From Candidatus Rubneribacter avistercoris (GTDB lineage Bacteria; Actinomycetota; Coriobacteriia; Coriobacteriales; Eggerthellaceae), in assembly GCA_019115845.1 (NCBI GenBank), contig DXCU01000003.1, positions 1 to 64,000 of the forward strand: a stretch of DNA of 64,000 nucleotides. The letters run 5' to 3'. Shown here piece after piece: positions 43,150-52,722 of this stretch (position 1 is its first letter; each line of letters opens with the position of its first letter). The position numbers were made by a program, and so were the translations under genes. The notes under the pieces are model-generated. The model saw only the letters and a list, made by a program, of their open reading frames with translations, had not been told where the DNA came from and did no database searches.

Positions 43150-45844
43150 GCGAACACCATCTCCGTTTCATCGCTTGGCTGGGGCATCCACGGCTGGAAG
43201 TCCTCCGGCCTGTACCACACGCCCTCCGGTGGCGCGTCCGTTTTCTCGATCTTGACCGTGTATCCGCGCAGCGTGTAGGAGCCGAACACGCGGTCGTAGC
43301 GGCTCTCGCCGTTGGAGAGCATGTTGACGTTCATGGCCTTCCAGCTCTGGCTGATGTCGCCGCCGTTCTCCAAAAACTCCGGGTTCCAGAAGCGCTCCAT
43401 GTACACCTCCCGGGGATTGACGCCAAGCGTCACCTTCGCCCGAGCGGTGATGGTCGCCCGCCTCGACGACACGTGCACCCAGTCGCCATCCTCGATACCT
43501 AGGGGACCGGCCGAATCAGGGTTGATCCACACTTCCGGAACCGGATACAGCTCGCGCAGGTAGGGATTGTTGCGCAGCGTGCCATGATGGTAGATAGGCA
43601 GGCGCCCGTTGCTCAGCACGAAGGGGTACTCTTCGTCTGTAAGCGGCGACTCGTCCGGTTCAATGTAGTAGGGCACGGCCGGATAGTCCTCCGACGCGGG
43701 GTCCAACCGATATTCCTGCGAGTACGGCGGCGCCGTCCAGGGAAAGCCCGTGCGACCCAACGTCACCTGCGACTCAGCGTACAGCTCCACCTTGCCGGTA
43801 GACGTATCGAAACCCTTGGGAAGTCCCGTCTCGGGGTCTATCTGCTTGTACACCTCGTACTGGCGGTACTCCTCCTCGGGCATGACCTCCATCCAACCCT
43901 TTTCGCACAACTCCTCGTAGCCCTCACGGTCAAGACCCACGGTTGCCACGTACCAATCCATGAAGTCGTCGAAGTCCTTCCAGTAATGATCGCCCGTCGC
44001 GCCGTCGTCGCCCGCCATGGCCCGTTGCGCCATGGGGTTGCCCAGATCGGCGCACTTTTTGATGATCATCGAAGGTAGGTACTGTCCCGGCACGCCCTCG
44101 AACAGATGCGTGACCGGCTGGCGCACGAACACGTAGTTCAGCGTGTTCTGCAGCATGTAGGATTCCAGCCATTCCACCTCGGGAAGGAAGATGTCGGCGC
44201 ACTCGGCCGTGAACGACGTCGGGTAGATGTAGGTGTGCACCACAAGATCCATCTTGCGGGCCGCATCGCGCCACCGCTCGGGATTGGCCAGCATGGCCAA
44301 CTTGTTACCCGAGCCCTCTATCCAGATGTGGGGCTGATAAGGCTCGCCTGTCTCGATGGCCTTCAGGCAGCTGGGGATATGGCAATGGAAGTTGAGGTTC
44401 AAACCCTTGTACTCCACCGACGACCCGAACGCCTTGCGAGCCGACTCCTCGGTGCGCAGCATGCGGAAGGGCATCGCCTCGCTGTTGGGGCCCATGCCAA
44501 ACGACTGCAAAAGGCAGCCCGGTTTGCCCACGTAGCCCATGATGAGGTTGAGCATGCAGGCGCACATAGCGCACACCGATGAAGAAGGATGCTGGTCGGT
44601 GGCCACACCCAGCGAGATGCCGCCTGGACCGTCCACGTAAATCTTGATGGCCTCCTCTATCTTGTCTGCGTCAAGCCAGCAGATCTCCGCAGCCTTCTCA
44701 AGCGTGAATTCCTCCACCGACTCCCACAGCGCCTGCAAGCCCGTGGGGCACTGCATGCCAGCCACCTCGTAGGTGCCCATGAGCGCGGGCTCAAGATCGT
44801 CATCCCAGGGGTAAGGCAGGGGCTTCACGCTGTTTGTCTTGGTGTCCCAGCACATGAACAGGTTCTCGTCGCCGCCCTCTTCCAGATCGCTCTGGCGCAG
44901 CAAGAGCTTCGTCTCCGGGTTCACCAGAAGCGGCGCGTTGGACCACCTCATGATGAACTCCTCATCGTAAGCTCGTTGTCGATAATGTAGCGCAGCCACG
45001 ACATGAGCAGCGCCGGATCGGTGCCCGCGCGCACCGGCAACCACACGTCGGCGCGGGATGCGTCAGGGGTGAAGCGCGGGTCAACCACCACGGTTTTCAC
45101 GCCGCGCTCACGCAGATTCACCACCGTTTTGCCTTGCAGCGAGGGTCCGTGGTAGGAGGGGCAGGTGCCCCATATGACGTAGTTTTTGACGGGCGAGTCC
45201 TCGAAGTACAGCTCATGGCAGTTGCCGTCGGCGATGGAGGTGTCTGCATTCATGCCGTCAAGCAGCCAAAACGTGGTGAGACGCGGAATGTAGCACTGCG
45301 CCGCGCCCGGCTCGAACGAATTGCCGCCGCCGAACGCGGTGTTGAACCGCATCGCCGTGTAGAACTGCGGATGTCCGCCGCCGCCCGTCGTGTAGATGAG
45401 CGCGTCGGGGCCGTACTCCTTGCGCATCTCCTCCAACTTCTCGGCAATGTAGTCCACCGCCTCGGTCCACGATATGCGCTCCCACTGGTTCGAGCCGCGC
45501 TCCCCCACGCGCTTCAAGGGGTACTTCCCGCGGTTGGGATGGTAGAGCGCCTGAATGCCCGAAAGCCCCTTGGCGCACAAGCCCACGCCAGAGCGCGGCT
45601 CCTCGGGATTCTTCTCGATGCGCACCACACGCCCGTTGCGCACCGTCGCAATGACCGCGCACTCCGTTATGCAGCCGCGGCACAGCGTTTTGACCTTCCG
45701 CTCCTCATCGGCCGCGTAGGCCACCTCGGCATGGACAAGGTGATCTGCTGCCGCACTCGTCCCAAGCGCGGCAGCCACGCCGGTCAGGGCGGCAGCTTGC
45801 ACGAACCCGCGCCGCGTCAGCACGGCGCCTTTTGCCTGCTCCAT
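43146..45844 (-). pseudogene. Molybdopterin oxidoreductase catalytic subunit (DMSO reductase family), split by a one-base frameshift
   Basis: Two frames make one ~899-residue protein. The first (44948-45844) has a Tat signal (LTRRGFVQAAALTGVAAALG), the cluster motif CRGCITECAVIAT and the cofactor region, and fails at RYIIDNELTMRSSS. The second (43146-44969) resumes YDEEFIMRWSNAPLLVNPET and carries the molybdopterin C-terminal domain. One extra T in gagctt/acgatg (at ~44969) would restore IDNELYDEEFIMRW. The site is not a known slippery sequence, so it is a mutation or an assembly error. The family includes DMSO reductases and catechol dehydroxylases; the substrate is unknown. GAAAGGAG precedes the start. 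Confidence 0.88.
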
Positions 45845-45879
45845 TGATTCTCCTTTCTCGCGCCCGCGCTTGGCGGGCA

Positions 45880-46539
45880 TCAGCGTTGCGCGCTCTCCGC
45901 CGCGCGCCACGCAGCAACAGCCCGCAAGCCCTCCTCGGTGCTCCTCCAGCCGCCTTTCCACACAAGCGCGCCTGCGGCCTTGAGCTTTTCCAGGAAATAC
46001 GAGGGGTACACCCGCCCCTCGCTGCGGTGGATGGTGGCCACGCGGTCGTCCTCTTCAAGCAGCGCGCTCACCTCGTCAAGCGACCGGGGTTCAGCACAGA
46101 ACTCGAGCGTTGCGCAGAACAAGTCCGCACGCTCGGGCGCACACGACAGCAGATCGCGCACTCGCGCTGCGGGGTCCATGATCGCAAGTGCCTCCCGTCC
46201 GACATCGGTGACCGAGCAGCGCACCTCCACTTCATCGGCGCGCTCGAACTCCCCCATGCGAAACCTTTCGGCCTCGTCGTCTGTCAAACGGACCCCGTCG
46301 AGCAACTCCTCGCACGCCAAAGCCCCGCATGACGCAAGCCTGTCCACCAGATCGCTTGGATCGAACAGCACCGCGTCGCCGGCCGTCAACTCGCGCGCGA
46401 AACGCTCCGCATCCTCGCGCGGACAAGGCTTTCGGCAAAAGTCGAGCGTGCGAAACAGCACTTCGCGACAGGCTGGCTCTCGATCCATGACGGCCGCCGC
46501 CATAATCGCCTGATCAGCGATCTCCCGATCATCCTCCAT
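45880..46539 (-). CDS. Uncharacterised protein leading the DMSO-reductase operon
   Basis: A 219-residue protein with GAGGAGG before the ATG. It appears internally duplicated: ACREVLFRTLDFCRKP...LVDRLASCGALACEEL in the first half and RADLFCATLEFCAEP...FLEKLKAAGALVWKG in the second, each looking like a winged-helix unit. There is no membrane segment or signal. As the first gene of the operon, 35 bases before the catalytic subunit, it may be a chaperone or regulator. I know no family name for it. Confidence 0.75.
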   Translation of the reverse strand: MEDDREIADQAIMAAAVMDREPACREVLFRTLDFCRKPCPREDAERFARELTAGDAVLFDPSDLVDRLASCGALACEELLDGVRLTDDEAERFRMGEFERADEVEVRCSVTDVGREALAIMDPAARVRDLLSCAPERADLFCATLEFCAEPRSLDEVSALLEEDDRVATIHRSEGRVYPSYFLEKLKAAGALVWKGGWRSTEEGLRAVAAWRAAESAQR

Positions 46540-46630
46540 TCGTCTCTCACCTCCTCGTCTCAGAATGGCGAGAGCATACGAAAGACGGCGGGACGCCGGG
46601 AATCGTCCTTTGGGTTCTTTTTGGGATTTT

Positions 46631-46654
46631 TCCCTCATCCAAAAGGATGAGGGA
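46631..46654. promoter_or_regulatory. Perfect palindrome upstream of the DMSO-reductase operon
   Basis: tccctcatcc-aaaa-ggatgaggga is a perfect 24-bp dyad 92 bases upstream of the first operon gene and 71 bases past the stop of the luxR gene. There is no U-run after it on the minus strand, so an operator is more likely than a terminator. The adjacent membrane LuxR protein is the best candidate binder. Confidence 0.55.
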
Positions 46655-46725
46655 AGGTGAAATACCTGTTCAGATAGGAAGGTGCAGGGAGAGCGGAGCG
46701 GATGGACCCGTCCGGTTCGCCCGGC

Positions 46726-48255
46726 TTACTTGGCGGGCGGGATCCGCTTCACACGCTCATCCAAAGCGTCGAGCAGCTCGCCCTTCGAGCGCACGCCCGC
46801 TTTCGCGTAGATACCGCGCACGTGCGTCTTGACGGTGGGCACGGACACGCACAGCGTCTCCGCGATAAACGATGCCGACCTCCCCCTGACCAAGTAGGCG
46901 TACACTTCGCGCTCCCGCGCAGTCAGGCATAGCTCGTCGGCGAACGCGTCGGTGGCCACATCCTTTGCCGAAACGCCGAGGGCACGAGCCTGGCGCCGTT
47001 CCTTGTCCTCTTGGTCGCGCTGCACCACCAGATCGGCCAGCACGCCAAAGTCGCCCGGCCGAAACACAACGAACACGCCCACAATCAAAGCGAGCGTCAT
47101 AACCACCACGGCTACATCGCCTGCCGCGCCATCCGGAAAAGCGACGAATAGCACATAGCTTACCGCCCATGCGCCGAGCGTCCCTGCAGAGAACGCGAAG
47201 CGCCCCCAACCCGCCAGAAGCGGAACGGACACGCCGTACGCGAACATGAGCCCGGCAAACAGACACCACAACAGCAGATCGACAAGGGAGTACACCACTT
47301 GCGACACCACCTGCAGCCAAGCGGCCTCTATGGCAAAGGGAGACAAGAGCATTGCCGCGATAAGCGCCATACCCACCGCGTAGAGCACTTTGGCATACGA
47401 CGCGAACGAACGCATAAGCGGAAGATTCGCGGCCGCAGCGAACGCAAGAGCCGCAGCGAACGCGCCCATTTGAACGATCACGTTCTGGCTCAAAAACAAC
47501 GACAGATCTTGAACGGCCAAACTCTGCCCATGGGTGAACGATGCCGTGAAGGACAGCACACCCGACACCGCCACCAACTTGACGACGGCAACGCGCTGGC
47601 GCTTCGAGAACGCCTGACGAAGCCCCTGCGACGCATCGCCTTCCGTCCTCGGCGGGCCGAAGGCTTCCGGCGCCCCAAACGCCCCCAAGCTCAAACATGC
47701 CGCGCTCGCGAACGGCATCGCAACGAGGACGGCCGTCTGCGCGGCAGGCGGCACGCTTGCCGTCGCCAAGAACATGAGGGAGGCGAGCGCCTTTGATAGC
47801 GCAGCGTACGTAAACGCGCGACGAGGATACGCTCCGGCATAGGGCACCATCGCCGCCAGGAACAACCATGACGTGCCCAGCCCCGTGAGCACCGCCGCGC
47901 CATTGAACAAGACCAGCAACTCGCTCCATGCGAACACGCGCACACCCGCCGTGCCCAGCGCCGCCGCGCAAGCGGCCAACGCAAGCAGACGCCCATTGAG
48001 AAAGAGCGCACCCGCCTCTATACGCCGCCACAAAAGCGCCGCCACCAAGGGAACCGCAACGAACCCTACCGTCGAGAGCACCGCCATGTCGCTGATCACG
48101 AGCGTGTGCACGCCCGTCGAACCCACGCTCGCTCCGGTATTGAACATGAGGTCGGCCCATAACGTGCAAAACGCGAACGGTAAGAACCTCAGCTGCGGAA
48201 ACGCACGCGACAAAGGCCGCACCACCTGCGCCGCCACCGCTTCCCTCGCCGCCAT
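46726..48255 (-). CDS. Membrane-bound LuxR-family transcriptional regulator
   Basis: A 509-residue protein. About 12 hydrophobic segments come first, then a C-terminal LuxR helix-turn-helix (LTAREREVYAYLVRGRSASF, then SVPTVKTHVRGIYAKAGV). The ATG at 48255 has GGGAGG upstream and opens just before the first helix; a longer frame from 48429 would run through the intergenic hairpins. It lies just upstream of, and on the same strand as, the DMSO-reductase operon, its probable target. A perfect cactatagtg palindrome lies ~25 bases before the start. Confidence 0.9.
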   Translation of the reverse strand: MAAREAVAAQVVRPLSRAFPQLRFLPFAFCTLWADLMFNTGASVGSTGVHTLVISDMAVLSTVGFVAVPLVAALLWRRIEAGALFLNGRLLALAACAAALGTAGVRVFAWSELLVLFNGAAVLTGLGTSWLFLAAMVPYAGAYPRRAFTYAALSKALASLMFLATASVPPAAQTAVLVAMPFASAACLSLGAFGAPEAFGPPRTEGDASQGLRQAFSKRQRVAVVKLVAVSGVLSFTASFTHGQSLAVQDLSLFLSQNVIVQMGAFAAALAFAAAANLPLMRSFASYAKVLYAVGMALIAAMLLSPFAIEAAWLQVVSQVVYSLVDLLLWCLFAGLMFAYGVSVPLLAGWGRFAFSAGTLGAWAVSYVLFVAFPDGAAGDVAVVVMTLALIVGVFVVFRPGDFGVLADLVVQRDQEDKERRQARALGVSAKDVATDAFADELCLTAREREVYAYLVRGRSASFIAETLCVSVPTVKTHVRGIYAKAGVRSKGELLDALDERVKRIPPAK

Positions 48256-48355
48256 CGAAAACCTCCCTGCCTTCAGCGTCGCACTATAGTGTATCGCAAA
48301 AGGCGATGCCGACGTGCGCCATGCGCAAACGGAAGAGGCCGCGAGCGCGAAACCC

Positions 48356-48416
48356 AAGGCGGCGACCTCCGTCGAGTCGCCGCCTTGGGAAGCCGTCGCA
48401 AGGAGGCTTCCCAAGG
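48356..48416 (-). terminator. Double hairpin after the third flavoprotein gene
   Basis: Two adjacent stems: aaggcggcgac/gtcgccgcctt (48356-48386) and ccttgggaagcc/ggcttcccaagg (48383-48416). They share four bases and so exclude each other in part. They lie between the flavoprotein stop and the luxR start, both on the minus strand. Confidence 0.65.
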
Positions 48417-48441
48417 CGCGGCAACCCAAACGGAGCCTCGC

Positions 48442-50067
48442 CTACAGAACGCAGGCCGCTATCTCCTCGGCGGCGAGCACGCCCGAGGTGTGCGCCCAGC
48501 CCACCGTCTGCCCGAGGGCCCAGTAGTAGTCGTTGTGCATGGTTCCCACCGTCTCGGTGCCCACGGCGTACAGTCCCTTGACGGTCAAACCGGGTTCGGT
48601 GCCGCGGACTTCCATCTTGGGCGTCACGCTCAAATCGCCGCATGTGCCAAACGGGGTGGGCGCCATGCGCACGGCGTAGTACGGACCGTCACCGTACGGA
48701 ACAAGGTGCTTGGCGCCCTTGAAGAACACCGGATCCTCGCCCGCCGCGCACAGCTCCCCGTAGCGGGAGAACTCCTCGGCAAACGTCTCCGGATCCCAAC
48801 CGGCGGCCTCGGCCAGCTTTTCCGGGGTGTCGCCCTTGAACAGAACGCCGAGATCCTCCATGGACGACAGGTACGCCTCGTCGACGGTCTCGTCCCCGGC
48901 CCGCAGCCCGTCGATGGCCGCCTGGTCGGCGATGACGAACAGCCACGGCTCGTCGTACGCCACGCCGTTCGCGCCGCCGTACGTGGGCACCCAGCAAAAC
49001 GCGTCCTCGGAATGGAAGCGCTTTCCCAGCTGGTTCACGTGCATGCGCGCCTTCGCCGGATCCTGCATGACGTTGCCGAGCGCCTGGACGCCGCCCGGAT
49101 ACGAAACGTAGTCCGCATCGATGGGATAGAGCGTGTCGACGCACAGGATGCCGAGGTTCCACGGCTGCGCCGCGCCGGCCGCCCACGCCATCTGCGCGCC
49201 CTCGCCGTTGTTGAGCACGGGATCGCGCCCGAGCAGGGGAACTTTCGCATACCGCTTGATCATGTCGTTGTTCGCGCCATACCCTCCCGTCGCGATGACC
49301 ACGGCCTTGCCCATGAAGTCCACAACGCTGCCGCCGCGCTGGGCCCTCAGGCCCACAACCGCGCCCTCGTCGTCCACGATGAGCTCTTGCCCCGTGCAGT
49401 TCGTGTGCAACGCACCGCCCGCCGCTGTCACGACCTCGATCATCGCACCGTACGTCTCCTCGCGGTTGCCGCTGTCCTTGGGCGGCTGCGAGATGCGGTA
49501 GGCGCTGCCCGACAGCCCGTTGGTGGCCGGCGTCTCCTTCATATTGAAGCCGAATCCGTACCCCATGAGCCAATCCACCACGCGTCCGCAGTTTCTCAGA
49601 TACGTGCTCAGGACCTCGTGATCGCAGTGATAGTGAACCGCCTCGAGCCACTCCTTGTAAAACGCGGGGATGTCGGCCTCAAGCCCTTGGTCCACCTGGT
49701 AGCGGCTGTTGAGGGAGATGTAGCAGTTGCCCGACGCCACCATGCCCGTGCCCCCGACGTTGGCCGTCTTCTCCACGACGAGCACGCGGGCGCCCTCCTC
49801 CGCAAGGCGCGTCGCGCAGGCGATGCCGCCCGGGCCGCAGCCGAGCACCACGACGTCGCCTTCGAACGTCTCTTCCGCCGGCTCCATCGAACCCGTCCGC
49901 TGCACCGGATACTCCGACGCCTGAGGCTGCGATGCGGTCGCCGCAGCGTTCGAAGCGCCCGCGTCGCCCGAAGCCTGCGGCGAGCACCCCGCGATCAACC
50001 CCGTCGACGCCGCCGCGCCCACGCCGAGCGCCGCGCCCTTGATGAAGCTCCTCCGTGAGAGATTCAT
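48442..50067 (-). CDS. Tat-exported FAD-dependent reductase (fumarate reductase flavoprotein-like)
   Basis: A 541-residue FAD_binding_2 protein. It has the Tat signal MNLSRRSFIKGAALGVGAAA with lipobox IAGC, a Rossmann motif VVVLGCGPGGIACATRLAEE near residue 72, then NVGGTGMVASGNCYIS, and the C-terminal GLYAVGTETVGTMHNDYYWA. AAGGGGATGAT precedes the ATG. The glycine-rich motif has Cys at GCGPGG, and the C-terminal motif differs from the other two reductases here, so a different substrate is likely. It is divergent from the luxR gene at 50265. Confidence 0.92.
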   Translation of the reverse strand: MNLSRRSFIKGAALGVGAAASTGLIAGCSPQASGDAGASNAAATASQPQASEYPVQRTGSMEPAEETFEGDVVVLGCGPGGIACATRLAEEGARVLVVEKTANVGGTGMVASGNCYISLNSRYQVDQGLEADIPAFYKEWLEAVHYHCDHEVLSTYLRNCGRVVDWLMGYGFGFNMKETPATNGLSGSAYRISQPPKDSGNREETYGAMIEVVTAAGGALHTNCTGQELIVDDEGAVVGLRAQRGGSVVDFMGKAVVIATGGYGANNDMIKRYAKVPLLGRDPVLNNGEGAQMAWAAGAAQPWNLGILCVDTLYPIDADYVSYPGGVQALGNVMQDPAKARMHVNQLGKRFHSEDAFCWVPTYGGANGVAYDEPWLFVIADQAAIDGLRAGDETVDEAYLSSMEDLGVLFKGDTPEKLAEAAGWDPETFAEEFSRYGELCAAGEDPVFFKGAKHLVPYGDGPYYAVRMAPTPFGTCGDLSVTPKMEVRGTEPGLTVKGLYAVGTETVGTMHNDYYWALGQTVGWAHTSGVLAAEEIAACVL

Positions 50068-50156
50068 GGTATCATCCCCTTCTGACGAACGATTCCTTCC
50101 TGTCCGCACGCTCCCCGATGCAGCTTCTTCGCCCTTGGCGGCATCCGCTTCGACGA

Positions 50157-50168
50157 GCCTTGCAAGGC
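50157..50168. promoter_or_regulatory. Palindrome in a divergent reductase/luxR promoter region
   Basis: gccttgcaaggc is a perfect 12-bp palindrome near the middle of the 197-bp gap between the flavoprotein gene and its divergent luxR gene. Possible LuxR operator. Confidence 0.4.
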
Positions 50169-50264
50169 GGGAGTATGGCGGATCGAGCGCATCCGCGAAC
50201 CGTCCCGATAGGCCGGTTTTTCGGATGCGACCCAAGGACCGACACCGGCCGAAAGGGGTGGAAT

Positions 50265-51710
50265 GTGGGACGTGAACTGAGGAAATACGGTACAGAACCG
50301 TTTTCGCTCCTTTTCGGCTGCCAGCTTGCCACGCTTGGCCTTCTGCGCCAAACGCCGTCGTACTCTTTCCAGGAGGCCGATATCCTCGCCTATCCGCAGC
50401 TCAGCCTCTGGCTCGCCCGCGCGCTTTCGGTCGCCGTCCTTTTCGCCGCGTCCGTCGCAATCGGCCGCGGAGCGAGCCTCCTTGCACATCGCAGGCTGCT
50501 CGCCCTCAACGGGGCGGCGCTTGTCGCCGGCAGCGCCGTCACGCTGTTTTTCGCTTCGACGCTGCCGCTGTACCTGATCGGGCAAACGCTCATCGGAATC
50601 TCCCACGCGTGGGTGCTGATCTGCTGGGCCGAGTTCCTCGCGTCGCTTGCGACAACGGACCGCACCCGCTGCATCGCACGATCAGCCCTCATCGCGGTTG
50701 CACTGTTCGCCCTTGTCGGCCTTGCGCCCTCGCCCGCGAAAGCAGCGCTGTTCATGGTGGCGGCCTGCGGCAGCATCGTCGGCGTGCTCCCCTTCTCGCG
50801 CCCGCCCGCAGCGCCGGCGCTTGTTGGACCCGTCGATGCGGGGAAGGACGGCGACGGGGAGACGCTGCGCGGCGCCCTCTCCCGCCTGCCCGTCGAGCTG
50901 TTCGTGCTCATGGCCAGCTACGCCATGCTGTTCCGCATGCTCGTGTTCTTCGACTTCCCCGTCCACGACGAGGCGCTGTTCTTCGCCTGCGCATCGCTTT
51001 TGCGCATCGGCGGCATGACGCTGCTTTTGGCTTACCTCTCCCGCATGCGCTTCACGCCCAGCGCCCGGCAGATCATCATGCCGCTTCTGTTCCTCACCGT
51101 CGTCGGCGTGGCGCTCCTGCCCGTGTCGGGCGAGCCCCTGTCGTCGTTTTCGGTGGCCATCGTCGAATCAAGCTGGACCTTCTTCTACACCATCATGTGG
51201 CTTGTGCTGTTCGAATTGGGATCGAATCGCAAACGGGGCCCTTTGCTCTCGTTTCTGGGCGGGTGGACCGTCATGAACGCGCTCCTGCTGGCGGCCGCGC
51301 CGCTCGCCGCGCTGTTCAAAGAGCAGGTGAGCGCGGGGACGCTGTCGCTTGCGGCGCTTGCGCTCGTCATCGCCTACATGCTCTCGGTGGCCCTGCTCAT
51401 GCTCCGCAAGAAACCGGCCGGGCAGGAAGCGGCCGCCCCGCCCAACCCTGCAGGCGGACCTTCGTGGAAGGCGGGGCAGGAGGAGTTCCATCGCGCGATT
51501 GCGGAGCGTTTCGGATTGACCAGGCGAGAGACCGATGTGTTCGAACTGCTTGTGCAGGGCTACAGCCTGCCCGCTATCGAGGAGAGGCTCGTGCTCTCGC
51601 ACAGCACGGTCAAAGGGCACGCGCGCAGCATCTACCGCAAGTTCGAAGTGGACGGGAAGCAGAGCCTTATCGAGAAGGCGGCCGCCCTGCGGCCGAAGGC
51701 CGACGGCTGA
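50265..51710 (+). CDS. Membrane-bound LuxR-family transcriptional regulator
   Basis: A 481-residue protein. About 12 hydrophobic segments begin at once (FSLLFGCQLATLGLL), followed by a C-terminal LuxR domain (LTRRETDVFELLVQGYSLPA, then SHSTVKGHARSIYRKFEV). The GTG at 50265 is chosen for GAAAGGGGTGG six bases upstream and for giving the shortest lead into helix one; an ATG at 50175 with a fair ribosome site is the alternative. It probably controls the divergent Tat flavoprotein. Confidence 0.87.
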   Translation: MGRELRKYGTEPFSLLFGCQLATLGLLRQTPSYSFQEADILAYPQLSLWLARALSVAVLFAASVAIGRGASLLAHRRLLALNGAALVAGSAVTLFFASTLPLYLIGQTLIGISHAWVLICWAEFLASLATTDRTRCIARSALIAVALFALVGLAPSPAKAALFMVAACGSIVGVLPFSRPPAAPALVGPVDAGKDGDGETLRGALSRLPVELFVLMASYAMLFRMLVFFDFPVHDEALFFACASLLRIGGMTLLLAYLSRMRFTPSARQIIMPLLFLTVVGVALLPVSGEPLSSFSVAIVESSWTFFYTIMWLVLFELGSNRKRGPLLSFLGGWTVMNALLLAAAPLAALFKEQVSAGTLSLAALALVIAYMLSVALLMLRKKPAGQEAAAPPNPAGGPSWKAGQEEFHRAIAERFGLTRRETDVFELLVQGYSLPAIEERLVLSHSTVKGHARSIYRKFEVDGKQSLIEKAAALRPKADG

Positions 51711-51965
51711 CGGCGGGCAGCAGGCGGCGGGCGCGCGACACAGCGCGCGGGCAACGGGCGCGCAACAGGAAGCGGGAAGCGGGCGACGCACCCCTCCCCT
51801 TCGTTTACAAAGCACCAGATCAAACCCAAAAGTTACCCTAAAGTGCCCACCGCACTTGAAGGTGGCTACTTACCAAGCGGCGCCCGCAAGCCTATCATCG
51901 GGGCAGACACCGACACGGGACGGCGCCTTCCAGGCGGAGCCGCCCGCAACCGAAAGGGGCAGACG

Positions 51966-52712
51966 ATGGGCTGGCGAAGAGACGACCCGAACGCCGACGC
52001 GCCGCAAGAGGCGGCAGAAGGCCTCGCGGCAAGCGCGAATATCCCGGTTGCAGACGCGAGCCAAGTGAACGCCGCGTACTGCCTGCGGTTCCTCCGGCAG
52101 ATCCGCGACGTCTCATTCGCCACCGTGGATGCGGACGGGCTGCCAAGCGTGCGCATCGTCGACATCATGCATGCGGAGGACGACAGGCTCTACTTCCTGG
52201 TGCCTCGCGGGAAAGCCCTCCATGCAGAGCTGACGCGAATGCCCACCGTGGCCATCGTCGGCCAAACCACCGACTTCCGCTCCTGCAGGCTGCGCGGGTG
52301 CGCGGTGCGTCCCGAGGGCGCGGAAGAGCAGAGGCGGCTTGTCGATTGGATGTTCGAACTGAATCCGGCGATGAACGAGCTCTACCCCGGCGATTCCCGC
52401 TACATATGCGACGTGTTCCTCATCGAAAACGGCAGCGGCGATTATTTCGACCTGGGGCAAAAACCAATCATGCGCGTCGCGTTCGATCTGGGCCAAAACG
52501 AGAATGCGAGCGAGGGCCCAAACGGAGGCTTCCGGATAACCGACGCCTGCGTCCGCTGCGGATCATGCGCCAAGGCGTGTCCGCAAGGCTGCGTGACGCG
52601 CACCGAGGAGGGCCCGTTCCTCATCGAGCAGAAGGCGTGCCCACGCTGCGGGCTCTGCTTCGAGACATGCCGCCACGGGGCTATCGAACGTGGCACGGTC
52701 AAGGGAAGGTGA
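51966..52712 (+). CDS. Flavin-binding split-barrel protein fused to a two-cluster ferredoxin
   Basis: A 248-residue protein. Residues ~30-165 are a pyridoxamine-5'-phosphate-oxidase-like FMN barrel (FLRQIRDVSFATVDADGLPS, then YFLVPRGKALHAEL). Residues ~195-240 are a 2[4Fe-4S] ferredoxin (CVRCGSCAKACPQGC, CPRCGLCFETCRHG). It would be a cytoplasmic flavin-iron-sulfur reductase with an unknown electron acceptor. GAAAGGGGC precedes the ATG. The sirtuin gene follows after 10 bases, so they form an operon. Confidence 0.9.
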   Translation: MGWRRDDPNADAPQEAAEGLAASANIPVADASQVNAAYCLRFLRQIRDVSFATVDADGLPSVRIVDIMHAEDDRLYFLVPRGKALHAELTRMPTVAIVGQTTDFRSCRLRGCAVRPEGAEEQRRLVDWMFELNPAMNELYPGDSRYICDVFLIENGSGDYFDLGQKPIMRVAFDLGQNENASEGPNGGFRITDACVRCGSCAKACPQGCVTRTEEGPFLIEQKACPRCGLCFETCRHGAIERGTVKGR

Positions 52713-52722
52713 GGGATCTGCC

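Noticed and set aside
44948-44975. Programmed frameshift or selenocysteine in the molybdoenzyme gene
   Set aside because: No slippery heptamer or downstream pseudoknot is evident, and the stop reached is out of frame with the family sequence and not an in-frame TGA at the metal-ligand position.
46631-46654. Terminator for the luxR gene at 46726
   Set aside because: On the minus strand the stem is followed by A-rich, not U-rich, sequence; an operator is the better reading.
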